Shown: in pieces, positions 28,101-37,556 of the stretch
Layout: every line of letters starts with the position of its first letter
Position numbering within the stretch: position 1 is the stretch's first letter
NCBI RefSeq assembly: GCF_963678635.1
Contig: NC_087066.1
Span: 51,602,312-51,666,311, forward strand
Direction of reading: 5' to 3'
DNA length: 64,000 nucleotides
Origin: Symsagittifera roscoffensis
Taxonomy: Eukaryota; Xenacoelomorpha; Acoela; Convolutidae
Notes under the pieces: generated by a model
What the model saw: the letters and a program-made list of their open reading frames with translations, nothing else
The model's database searches: none
Told to the model about the DNA's origin: nothing
Position numbers and translations under genes: made by a program

Positions 28101-31100
28101 TTTTTTTTCTAATGATAATTACTCCGGTTTTTTGCACAAGTCGTTTTACTAATAGGAACGTCGGTTGATTCTGATTGGTTAAAACTTTTCCATCATTCGA
28201 TCCCTCTGTCATGAGAACACCCCCGTGCTTTTTCTTACTACATTTGCTAAAGCTAGTGTCTTGTATTCGGGAACTAGATTTTTATTGTTTTTAATCAGTT
28301 GTTTTGATCAGTGACGCTTAGTAACTTTGAAACTGCTCCTCACTTGAACAAAATATGACGCAATTGTCTTTTTACCCTAAGGTCTGGGTTTCGAGTCTCA
28401 TCCGGAGATTGTTTTTTGTTTAGTATCTATGAAATTGTACAAAATTTTTCCGGGAAATTTTGTACAATCTTTTGTACAAAATTTTTCCGGGAAATTTCAT
28501 GGATACTAAAACAAATTTTGTACAATCGGATTTTTTTGCTTACTGATGTTTGTACTATCGGATTTTTCTGCTTGCTCATGTTTTGCCGACTTTATTTCCA
28601 TATTATTGAAGTTTCATGTGCAGTCAGCACCATTTGACGTAGATGCAAGTGTTTTTGATGAATTCCAGTAATTTATAAAAATTAAAAGCCCTGATTTTTT
28701 TTTAATTTCCTTTTTTTGTATTGTTTCGTTTCAAAGCTTCATTCGGCCAAAATAATTTGGCTCATGATTTATCGTATTAATTTTCTTGATTTAAATTGCT
28801 TCAAAAATCAAACATAGCCAACAAAGAGTTGGAAAAGAGTCAATGAATACAAGTAAACAGAAAAAAAACCTACATGTTTTTGAAAAAATCTCTTTTTTCG
28901 AATATCAGAAAAAAAGAATAACAATGGAAAACAGAATTTTACCCAATTTACTCACATTAAGTGAGAGTTAAATAAATCAAAAAATTGTTTTTATAATCTT
29001 TTTATAACCTGTACAAAATTACTAATATGAAGACGATGGATAAAAATAATCGATTTACTTAGACTCAAATGAATCTAAATCCATTTAAAATGATTCAAAA
29101 GACAGCAGGAAAATTAATGTTCTTAGCTGTGACGTTAAATCAATTTAGATCGATTTGAAATTAATTTAAGTCTCATACTTTTTTAGTCTATTTCCTTTAA
29201 CTTAACGAATCAATTTTTGGTAGTGCAGATGGCTTGTTGAATTTTCTTAGCTGTAACATTAGATCAAGTTAAACCCACTTTTTTGTCTATTTTTCGTTTC
29301 TTAAAAATATCCTTAATAATCAGCATTCGTCAGTGCAGAGGGCTTGTTGAAGTATGAAAAGGTAAGAACCATTGGCTTTTTCCCAGTTACCGACCCCCTC
29401 CTAAATTACAAACTAAGCTGTTCAAAAATTGTTCACACGACATTTTGCATGTCAAAATTATTGTAAAAATTTGTTCACCTGTTCACGCTGACACGTATTG
29501 ATGCAGTTTAGAACAAGAAAAGTAATTTTAAATAGACTTTCAAATTTTGAATTTCAAAAAAAATCGAGGGGGTGGGACTCTGAAAAAGAGACTAAACCAT
29601 TAACTATAGACTGACTTACAGCAAATATAGAAAACTTTTTGCTGGCCCCTCCCCCTGCAAAGTGGGGACTGGGATCGACAACCTGACATTCTTTCCCCAC
29701 CGTGTGCTTCTTGTTCACGCACGGATTCCTCCCACAGGGGTCCAAGCCGACTGACTTTGGGTCGTGCCATCCTCGGAAGAACCCTTGCACCAAGGATGCT
29801 GACGAAGGCACAAGAAAGAACCCAATACATATACTATTTCAACCAGAAATCAAACATGTGTTCTTTCCACGCAAGTCTAGGCGCAGCAAACAAACGCAGA
29901 GGTTAACAAATCGCTCATCATAATTTTTTCTATTCGGAATTCAATCTGCAAAAAAATGCAAGTGTCGAGAAAATTTTGTTTGATCTTTTCGTTTACAGAC
30001 TACGTGCATCATTCACAAATCGATCACTGCTTCATGAACGCTTTCGAAAGATTCGAATCGAAACTTTTTTTTCATTCAAATTAATAACACCGAAACAATT
30101 CAGAGTCAACAAAAAATTCTTTAGAAACTTTTGCGCTACTTGTTTCTGTTGAAATTACCTGTTTTGATAATATTCAGTGGATCGTTTTCGGTGTCATATT
30201 TGCTGAAACAGAATTTTGGCTCCCTATCCAGTTGCAATAGTTTTACCAGCACCAGCTGTTTGACAATTTGGCCGAAAGAGCACTCGGCCGAATTGAATGC
30301 TGCCTCCGCAAACAGAAAACACTTAGCATTGTGGTAGTTGAAAACGGCATCCGAAATCTGAACATTGCAACAAGAGTAGCCATTTGCAGTTCAAGCAACA
30401 CAGAAAAAACCGAAACGGTCATTTTATGAAAAATGTATCTGAGATTTTTCAAATGCTTTGTCGTTTCTGGCAAAAAAAATTAAGGAGCTGAGAAAAACAT
30501 ATTAAAAAAACACATAATAACCATAATCAATTTGAGGTTGATGGTACATATATTCCGATAAAATTGTTAAATACATTTCAATACGTTTTTGTTTAGCACC
30601 AGCATGAAAGACGTCATAATGTCGGTAGAACTGTCTTGTCACATATCTGTCGAGCAATCTACAGATTTCTTTTTTCAAAATACCAGCAGATCAACAAAAA
30701 AAAGAAAACTATAAAATCAAGCTAGAATTTGAAAACAATCATAATTTTATCAAAATATGTATATAAAGTCTCAAAAACTCTTTACTCAAAAAGAATCAGT
30801 CAACAAAATTGGAGAGCATTCTCATGATGAAGGGATTGAATGATGGAAAACTTTAAGCCTATCAGAATCGCTAGCAATTCCTATTGGCTGAATCAGTTGT
30901 TAACAAAATCAAAGTCATTATTTACAGAAAATGATATATAGCAGCAAAGCAAAGTACGCTGTTACAATTCGTGCAGAAAACTTTAAAACATAGCCAACTG
31001 ATAGTTGGAAAAGAGTAATGAACTCAAAGAAACTCAATTCTTGGACTTTTGAATTTCAAAGAAAAAATTAGATGGCCTGAAAGGGAATTTGTAGAACAAT

Positions 31101-33970
31101 TTATGATGCACACTTTTTTGTTGAAATTGACCCAATTTGAGAAAACTGGATCACTGGGTAAAACTTTTATATCGCTGGGAAACTTAATAATTGATTTCCA
31201 TTTCCGAAATTAGAAGTCGATCACGTTTTTTCTGAAATTTACAATTTTGCTGTTCGATAGTGGAATGTGCCTTCCTTTTCACAATAGAAGTGCACTGAAC
31301 TTAACAAGAAATCACGAGTCAACCAGCGAAAAAAAAAAAGAGCGTGAAGAAGTTTAAAGACTTCTTCATGAAAAAAAAATTTGCAAGACCTATATACGAC
31401 TTCTCACTACGCTCATTACTCTGAAAATTTTTTTTTTTCATTGTTCGATATGTAGTATAGGTTTTTTTCCAATGCCCGACTTCGATTTCACAATATTTGA
31501 AAAATCATTTTCTGCTGATTTTTTTTATTAATCAATACTAATTTTACGGCCTGCTTTTATTGAAAATAACTGAAAATAAATTTCCAGCATTCGGTCCCTC
31601 CCTCATAACTGTGCGTTTGGAGTTATCTTTTAAAGACCTTTGAGTGCAAAATTTTAAAAAAAAAGTAATTGCACGTTTTAAATTTTCAATCAAAAGTTCA
31701 TAATGAAAAGGATTTTTTCAATAATTTTTTTTAGTTTGGAGTTTGAATACTTTTGGTTGCAACAGTTTAAAAATATTAAAAGCAAGTATCAAATCTGCAA
31801 TAAAATTTCATCATGAACAGGACTAATAAATAGATTTTTTAATAAACTGTTCTTTAGTTTATCAAAAACGCATAACGAGCTCAATCGTTATTGATTTCAA
31901 TATATATTTTTTGTTTTCATCACAAAGATTGAAATTCTTTTTGGATATTTCAAAAAATTGAATAAATTCTTCAGTTTGAGCTCGTGTAGATATTGTAGGC
32001 GATGCGTAATTGATCTGTTTTTTCCTCGAATGAATGTTTTTTTTTCCTGAATCTTCGGGTTCAACAACGGCCATGAAAGCTAAATCTTACATTGAAATTT
32101 TTCATATTTTCAGTTTCAAAACATATCGACAAACTAATTCGGCTGGAAATAAGGACAAAAGAGAATTAGTTATCCTCAGAGTTTTGACTGAATAGAAAAA
32201 AACGACATGGCTAAAAGCCAGTTGAAAAGATGTGATTGAGCTTAGACATACCTTAAAAAATTGGTTGAGTTTTCGAATCAATTTCTGTTTCCGAGTTTCA
32301 AAGAAAAAAATATAAAATTCTTAGCCATTTTACCAATTGCTTGATTTTCGGTCTTAATTTTTTACAAAAAAATTAGGAGAAAAAATGATTTTGATCTATT
32401 CACAAGTCGTAATTCTATAATCAGTACCGCAAAATTAAAAAATCTCATTATAAAGTTTGAGAAAGTTATCAGCTTAATTGAAAATTTTTTGTAAATCATT
32501 TCTTCACCAACTAAGGCTCTGTGCTCTGAAAACCAAAAGCAGACTGGGACACTTCATGGAGTTTAGTTGAAGTGCAATTTGCGCTTTTTTCAAAATAATT
32601 TTTAAAAACAGAATCTTTGAGCTCCTTTTTCTAGCTCTGATGGCATTCATCTTTATGACTGACGGTTGAAGCGGCTCTTAAAATTATCGATACATGTGTC
32701 AACTTGAATAACTTTTGTTGTCATTTTTGGTCATTTTAATTTCTAGGACTCGAATTTTTACAATTGATGTCCAAAAATTATAGTTTTTCAATTTTTTTGC
32801 AAGAACTATTCGATATCGATTAAGAGACATGGTTTAAACATTCAGGGCTTTGCCCTGCAAGGCGGCAGTTCAGCAGTGCCGAAATGATCCAAATTTTTTA
32901 GGCGGTACAAAAATGCAGATTTCAACTATAAATTTTTTGACACTGTTCTATGTAACACTGCACTATGAAACACCCCCTATGCTGGCAGTCTTGTTTCAGA
33001 TTACGCTTTGAACATTAAAACGATGATTGGTTTTACTTAATTGAGTGTGAATAACATTGTTATTTGAAATCAAATCACTTCATAATTATGTGATTGAAAT
33101 CACCAATAAAGGAAACAATTGTAATTAGAACCACACAAAACTGAAATCACCGAAGCGTGAGGTGAGGTGGGATTTGGCGAAGTTTAAAAGGATGTGTTGT
33201 TTCATGTAGCAAAAATCTAGAAGTAATTATCAGTTTTGTAAAGGATATGCACACTTCAAAAAATTAACAAATAAAAAGGCTGATTTACTTCTTTTTCTAA
33301 AACTATGGTAAAAAACAGCACTTTAAGAGCCTAACAATCTTTCTAAAATAAAACAACTGGATGACGTTAATAATGTTTCCGTTGAGTGTTTTGAATTCCC
33401 ATTGTGGATTAACAACTTTTAGGGCGTTTTTAGCATAGTTTTAGCATTACTGGTTTTACATGCTTTCAATTATTATCTAAAAGAATTAAAGTTCAAATGA
33501 ACGTTCTAGACGCAAAAAGCCGACCTTGAGTCGCTCAAAAGAGCTTAGTCTGGAATGTGGGGAAATGATAGAAACGGACTAGGCTTAGAAAGGCCTGATA
33601 ACTTTTCATAGATCAGCTGAGAAGCGCAGAAACCACAATTATCATCTCGAGCGCGCGTGTGACAAAAAATTTGACAATATCCTCATGATAAAAAAAATTC
33701 AAACTTAAAAGTGGTATTGCCAAAATAATTTGTGATCGAAGCACTGGGCGTCCGATAATTGAAAAAAAAGCTGGACAAATTTACCTCATCCAGAGTAGTG
33801 CCCGGAATCCAATCATGTACTGTTGACACCCAGTCCGTTGGAAAGGAAGGAACGTAGTCTCTATCCAGAAGAGCTGCTGGAACTTTCTGGATCGCAGGCA
33901 ACAGTTTGTCGAGAGGAATCGGTTGCAGAGCTTGAGATTTAGTCTTGCAGAGCGCAGCGCGGAAGTTTAT
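25014..33970 (-). CDS. Multi-exon gene with tandem EGF-like repeats, N-terminus not found
   Basis: Six exons join with matching phases: 33970-33785 (phase 0 out), 30357-30159 (1), 29798-29620 (0), 26643-26469 (1), 26008-25789 (2), 25164-25014. Splice sites are GT-AG, for example GCT|GTAAGT at 29620 and TTTTAG at 25165. The product starts with about 125 residues of unrecognised sequence, then four EGF-like units: the first runs from DPCGRNPC to NHQKC across an intron; the third is NPCSRRPLGPC...FRCEC...NC with six Cys; the fourth (ACLNKFCHGRGVC...CTC) lacks its last Cys. It is probably secreted or the ectodomain of a membrane protein. Signal peptide and 5' exons lie upstream of 33,970, and the 3' end may also be incomplete. 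Introns hold many repeats. Confidence 0.62.
25350..25520. repeat. Dispersed repeat family 'CCAATTTGAGAAA', copy 1
   Basis: Shares with 30,985-31,300 and 35,305-35,640 the ordered phrases AACTAACCCAATTTGAGAAA, TGGAT.AAA, TCGCTGG.AAA.CTGA and a CTTTCGAAATTA segment. It lies in an intron of the EGF gene. No ORF. Confidence 0.55.
25789..26008 (-). CDS. EGF-repeat gene, exon 5 of those found
   Basis: 220 bases; acceptor AATTTTTAG, donor CTCAG|GTTAGA. Closes EGF unit 2 (SCQCSSSKVGKYC) and contains all of unit 3 with six Cys and the Gly-Phe-Gly turn (ECNPGFGPD). In-phase 1, out-phase 2. Confidence 0.58.
26469..26643 (-). CDS. EGF-repeat gene, exon 4 of those found
   Basis: Acceptor TTTGATAG. Completes EGF unit 1 (FACSCLKGYLW...QKC) and opens unit 2 (DICQYSRPCSNQGS). 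The donor is uncertain: TATG|GTTTTC keeps the phase but is weak, and the last 12 residues look non-conserved. Confidence 0.45.
27450..27665 (+). repeat. tRNA-derived SINE-like repeat, copy 1
   Basis: Has a pol III A-box-like TGGCCAAGAGG (27570-27580) and a perfect B-box GGTTCGAGTCC (27613-27623). It is preceded by GTGTCTTGTATTCGG and followed by T-runs. It does not fold as a full tRNA: anticodon stem and acceptor stem are not formed. Confidence 0.6.
28255..28415 (+). repeat. tRNA-derived SINE-like repeat, copy 2, degraded
   Basis: Same order as copy 1: GTGTCTTGTATTCGGGAAC, GATCAGTGACGC, TATGACGCAATTGTC, ACCCTAAGGTCTGGGTTTCGAGTC. The B-box has drifted (GGTTTCGAGTC). Confidence 0.5.
28416..28514. 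repeat. Foldback / inverted duplication
   Basis: The left arm TTGTTTAGTATCTATGAAAT (from 28,417) is the near-exact inverse of AATTTCATGGATACTAAAAC.. (28,491-28,514). Between them TGTACAAAATTTTTCCGGGA occurs twice in direct orientation (28,436 and 28,473). Confidence 0.65.
28800..28870. repeat. Dispersed phrase 'ATAGCCAA..AGTTGGAAAAGAGT'
   Basis: CATAGCCAACAAAGAGTTGG followed by AAAAGAGT and ATGAATACAAGTAAAC. The same phrase stands at 30,990-31,025 and 35,310-35,350, where it heads the longer dispersed repeat. Confidence 0.5.
29620..29798 (-). CDS. EGF-repeat gene, exon 3 of those found
   Basis: 179 bases; acceptor CTTCGTCAG, strong donor GCT|GTAAGT, in-phase 1, out-phase 0. Carries the first three Cys of EGF unit 1 (DPCGRNPCVNKK..KEC). 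GC content is much higher than in the flanks. Confidence 0.55.
30159..30357 (-). CDS. EGF-repeat gene, exon 2 of those found
   Basis: 199 bases; acceptor ATGTTCAG, donor ACAG|GTAATT, out-phase 1. Contains VFNYHNAKCFLFAEAAF and a later Cys in KFCFSKYD; four Cys in all. The pattern loosely recalls PAN/apple-type modules, but I would not name it. Confidence 0.5.
30985..31300. repeat. Dispersed repeat family, copy 2
   Basis: Begins ACATAGCCAACTGATAGTTG, later TTGACCCAATTTGAGAAAAC, GAAATTAGAAGTCGATCACG and TTTGCTGTTCGATAGTGG. The same order is found at 35,305-35,640. Confidence 0.6.
32825..32998 (+). mobile_element. Hairpin-ended repeat, degraded 3' end (copy C)
   Basis: AAACATTCAGGGCTTTGCCC continues to the perfect hairpin at 32843-32857, and GGCAGTCTTGT follows at about 32,984-32,994 after an insertion of about 115 bases. 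The body of the family is not recognisable to its left. Confidence 0.45.
33785..33970 (-). CDS. EGF-repeat gene, exon 1 of those found
   Basis: 186 bases, phase 0 at both ends; acceptor TTATAG, donor GATGAG|GTAAAT. Encodes a 62-residue segment with PIPLDKLLPAIQKVP and DWIPGTTLDE. Not a recognised domain. Complexity and composition differ clearly from the AT-rich flanks. Confidence 0.55.
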
Positions 33971-36028
33971 CTATAACATTTATATCTATACACGCACCGA
34001 TAACTTTCCGCGAGATATCAATTGCGCGAGAATGAGACTGCAACATTAAGCCTGATATTTTTCATAGATCCGCTGGGAAGCGAATCTCCCATATCTGAAT
34101 GATTTTGACTGATTATCCTAAAAAAATCAGGTATTTTGATGAATCGAGTTTGGTAGTTTCTGATACCAGTAGTTCGAATTCAAAACATTTTTTACGACGC
34201 AAAGCTCGGTTGTAAATCTAAGCCACAAAGAGTGTAAGCACGTCATTAGGTTCTATTACATACCATTCCAGTTTTTTTTTCTGCGCGCAAAAACAAATGA
34301 AATCTAAACAAAAATCGACAATAATCTTTTTGAACTTGGACTTCGCAAACGAATGCGTTTTGACCACCAGCGGATTTAGAGGATGGCGGGGGAGGGGGTG
34401 ACCCTTTGCCGATCCAAAGGGTCCACCCTTTGTACTATTTTGAGACATCCTTTTTCGGCTGATTGACCTTTGGCGCCAAAATACCCTAATTTGGAGGAGG
34501 GGGGGGGGGACGCGCGCCGAAAAATGCGATTTTTTTTGTCAAAGTTTTCCAAAAACTGCCTAAAAGCGCCTTTTTTGGCGTGTTTTTCTTGTCAAAAAAG
34601 AGTCTTACAAAAAGGTCGACAAAATTTTTGAAGATCCGCCTCCCCTCGAGAAAATCCTAGATCCGCCCGTGGTTTTGTCCTTTGAAGCGAATTCCAGTAC
34701 TCTTTCTCAAACTTATTATGTTTTGTTCTGGATTCCGCATTTTTTCTCGGGATTCCACAATTTGCATTCGAACATGACTAAACTTGCGCTGTTTAGTTGT
34801 GGAATCCAGCGCCATTTTGCGTCAGGGCGGCAAAGGCAAGTATCGCGTCAAGGAGACTAAATAAACTTTTCAACGAAATCTAATTCAATGACTCATGAAA
34901 CGATTCATTTCATATATTTACTTACTGACCAAAAAAAACTATTTTTTTTTGTGCAGTGCTTAATTATCTGTCGTTCGATTCTTTCAAATTTTCATTAAGA
35001 TGCCAAAATGTGCGTTTTGATAATTACAAGCGGATTCTTCAATAAGACCGCTTTATTTGACTTTTTTATCTTATTTTTTTTCATAACGATAAAGTTTTAA
35101 CATGTTTAAAGACTTGTCTCTGGTTTCCAGTGACCTATACACACCAAATTGTTCGCCTATCCAATGCACACTTTGGTCTCGTAAAGTTTGAGTTCGATGT
35201 TTTTCAAAATTCTGTGAACGTTGATGCAAGTTTTACAAATTCCAGTAACAATATCTATACGAATAATTATGCTACTAAAATATCCGAGCTTGACGTAGTA
35301 TTACCAAATATAGCCAATAGACAGTTGGAAAAGAGTAAACGAACGCAAATAAACAAAAAATCTCAGCTGTCAAACTTTTAATAAAAAACAGGTGACTTCA
35401 ACGCTCTTTGAACTTCTAGAACAATTTATAATTGACACTTTTTGATAAAAATTAACCCAGTTTGAGAAAAATGGATCAAAAAAAGTTTTAACTTTGCTGA
35501 ATCTGAAAATCAAACAGCACTTTCGAAACTAGAAGTTGATCACGTCTTTTGTGACCTTTACACTTTTGCTGTACAATCGTGAGGTTTGCTTTCCTTTTAA
35601 CAAAAAATGAACCAATTTTACAAAAAAAAAACAAACCAGGATAAAGTAAATTTAAGACGGAACAAAACAAATTTTAAATTTTTTTCTGAAAAAAAAAACT
35701 AAAAGAACTCATCAAAACCTATTGGAGAGTCTTAAATACGTTCACCAATTTTTGAACGGTGACATTTTTGATGAAGTTTGAACAATTGCTTCAAAAACTT
35801 AAATTAGTTTCAAATAAAACAGATTTTTGTTTTGAGAGGAAACAACCTCAATTCATTCCCCCATAAAAGGTTATTTCAAACGTACACTGGACAAAATTTA
35901 GCGCGAATTCCGAAATTCACTCCCTAAAACGCCTGTTTTTAATGACCATTTCAGAAATTCACTTCGGACTTCAATAAATTTTTCAGAACTCTTTTCCATG
36001 AAACTCAACATTTGATTTCAATGACTCT
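33971..36028. other. Non-coding, contains dispersed repeat copy 3
   Basis: No supported exon. 34,380-34,660 has a G-run and phrases such as GATCCGCC..CCCCTCGAGAAAATC..TAGATCCGCCC that also occur near 26,395, so another repeat is present. Any 5' exon of the EGF gene could lie here but I could not identify one. Confidence 0.35.
35305..35640. repeat. Dispersed repeat family, copy 3
   Basis: ATAGCCAATAGACAGTTGG, then ACCCAGTTTGAGAAAAATGG, AACTAGAAGTTGATCACGTC and TTTGCTGTACAATCGTGAGG, parallel to 30,985-31,300. Confidence 0.6.
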
Positions 36029-36263
36029 CCAATGTAATCCGGGTCTGGAAATGCCAGTTTTCCTTATCTTTAAAAAAATTTGCAGGGAAGTGAAAGTTTT
36101 CTTAAGTAAGCAGAATAAACGCAACGTAAAAAACTCTCAGCCAGAAAAATTAAATAACAGTGCGAAATTTTTACGAAACTCGGCAGTTCTTAGTTTTTCA
36201 CGCGAAGTGTAACACCTAGTGCATATGAGGAAAACTGGCGTTTTCTGACCGGATTTAAATGGT
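36029..36263. mobile_element. MITE 1 with TIRs
   Basis: The left end CCAATGTAATCCGGGTCTGG..CCAGTTTTCC is mirrored at the right end (CTGGCGTTTTCTGACCGGAT..AATGG). About 235 bases, no ORF. It shares its TIR with MITE 2 (37,306-37,556). The target duplication is not clear. Confidence 0.7.
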
Positions 36264-36708
36264 ATTCCATTGAAACTGAATACTGATAAATTCATAGAGT
36301 ACAGCTTTGATCATTTGCTCTTGGTCTACAAAAAAGTTTACTGAATTCTGAAAAAAATGTTGTCTAACATGGACATTGAAAAACGCATTTTAGAGACTAA
36401 AATTCTGATTTTGCGCTTGATTTTAACTAATAATGTAGGTAATCATTAGTATTACTGTGTTTTTTGACTAATTTTGAAGCATTTTAAAAGTTGTTTTGTT
36501 TCTTTGTTTTTTTTAATGCCGTTATTGTTAGATAAATAAATGAGTGGAAAACTTACAAGTATGAGCAGAAAGAACCTCATCTCAGTTAATCGATATGAAT
36601 GCTATTTACTTTTCAATAAACTAATTTTTCCAACATCGCAGTACTGCGAATTATCTAGAGCATAGCTTAAAGTGCGTCGAGTAAGATATATGCATCGCGC
36701 GAGATTTG

Positions 36709-37006
36709 TTGCATCGTGCAATGTCTATGCAGTAGTGAGATTAAGTTGAAAGCGTTGGCTAATTGTTTTACAACTTGTTGCTTGATTTTTTATTACAAGT
36801 TTCAAATTTAGAAAAATGGTGTGCACTGGTTCGCCACAAGAGGCTCTAGATACATCGAAAATGTTGCATCGTGCAATGTCTATGCAGTTGTGAGAAAGTT
36901 GAAAGCGTTTACTAATTCTTTTGTAACTTGTAGCTTGATGTTTCGCCACTAAATTCAAAATTAGACGAACGTTGAGCACTCGTTGGCCAGACGAGGCTCC
37001 AGATTA
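36709..37006. repeat. Two tandem diverged units of about 150 bp
   Basis: The unit starting GCATCGTGCAATGTCTATGC occurs at about 36,711 and 36,867. It continues with GTGAGA..AAGTTGAAAGCGTT, AACTTGTTGCTTGAT and GGTTCGCCACAAGAGGCTC versus GTTGGCCAGACGAGGCTC. Confidence 0.75.
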
Positions 37007-37305
37007 AACTCTAATTAGTTTTTTGCTTTTATAGCTCAACTAGTGCTTGATACAAACGTCAACAGGAGTGATATATACAAAATATTGCGCATAATTTTCA
37101 ATTCCCTCGAGCTGTACTAGGGTATCATAAGGGTAGATGATTTTGGGAAAAACTACTTTGTTTTGTTTCTTAATAAAACTAGTGGGTCATTGACGATGTG
37201 TTGTTTGTGCGTCCTTCGATTTTCAGGAAAAAATTCACAAAGGCCGAGAAAAAATGGCCAGAGCTACCCTCTATAAAATTATCAACTAGTGGTTTCGAAG
37301 ACTAA

Positions 37306-37556
37306 CCAATATAATCCGGGTCTGAAAAAGCCAGTTTTACTCATCTGCATTAAGATTTTCATTCCGCGTGAAACAGTAAGAAACAGCCGAGCTTAGTAAA
37401 ATTTGTACCATGATGATTTTATTTACTTTTTTTGCTGAAAATATTTCAGGTCGCATGCGCTTTTTTTTCCTCCGCTCCTTCAAAAAATGTTCACTCCGAT
37501 GCATAACTTAGTACCGACAAGGAAATCTGGCCTTTTCAGACTCAGATTACATTGGT
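37306..37556. mobile_element. MITE 2 with TIRs
   Basis: ACCAATATAATCCGGGTCTG..AAAGCCAG on the left, inverse CTGGCCTTTTCAGACTCAGA..TTACATTGGT on the right. 251 bases, no ORF. Same family as MITE 1 by TIR; the interiors differ. Confidence 0.72.

Larger units (their letters stand above)
26644..29619. other. Intron of EGF gene, filled with repeats
   Basis: Nearly 3 kb without a coding exon. It contains SINE-like copies (27,450; 28,255), a foldback (28,416) and several related phrases of another family: GGACCAAATATTGGAAATT..TTTCAGTTATTTTCAGCC at about 27,200, 27,350 and 27,810, with ATCCAGGCCGTT following two of them. Confidence 0.5.
30358..33784. other. Intron of EGF gene, no exon seen
   Basis: 3.4 kb AT-rich. 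Holds dispersed-repeat copy 2 (30,985-31,300) and a hairpin-repeat end (32,843). No coding frame with splice support was found. Confidence 0.45.
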
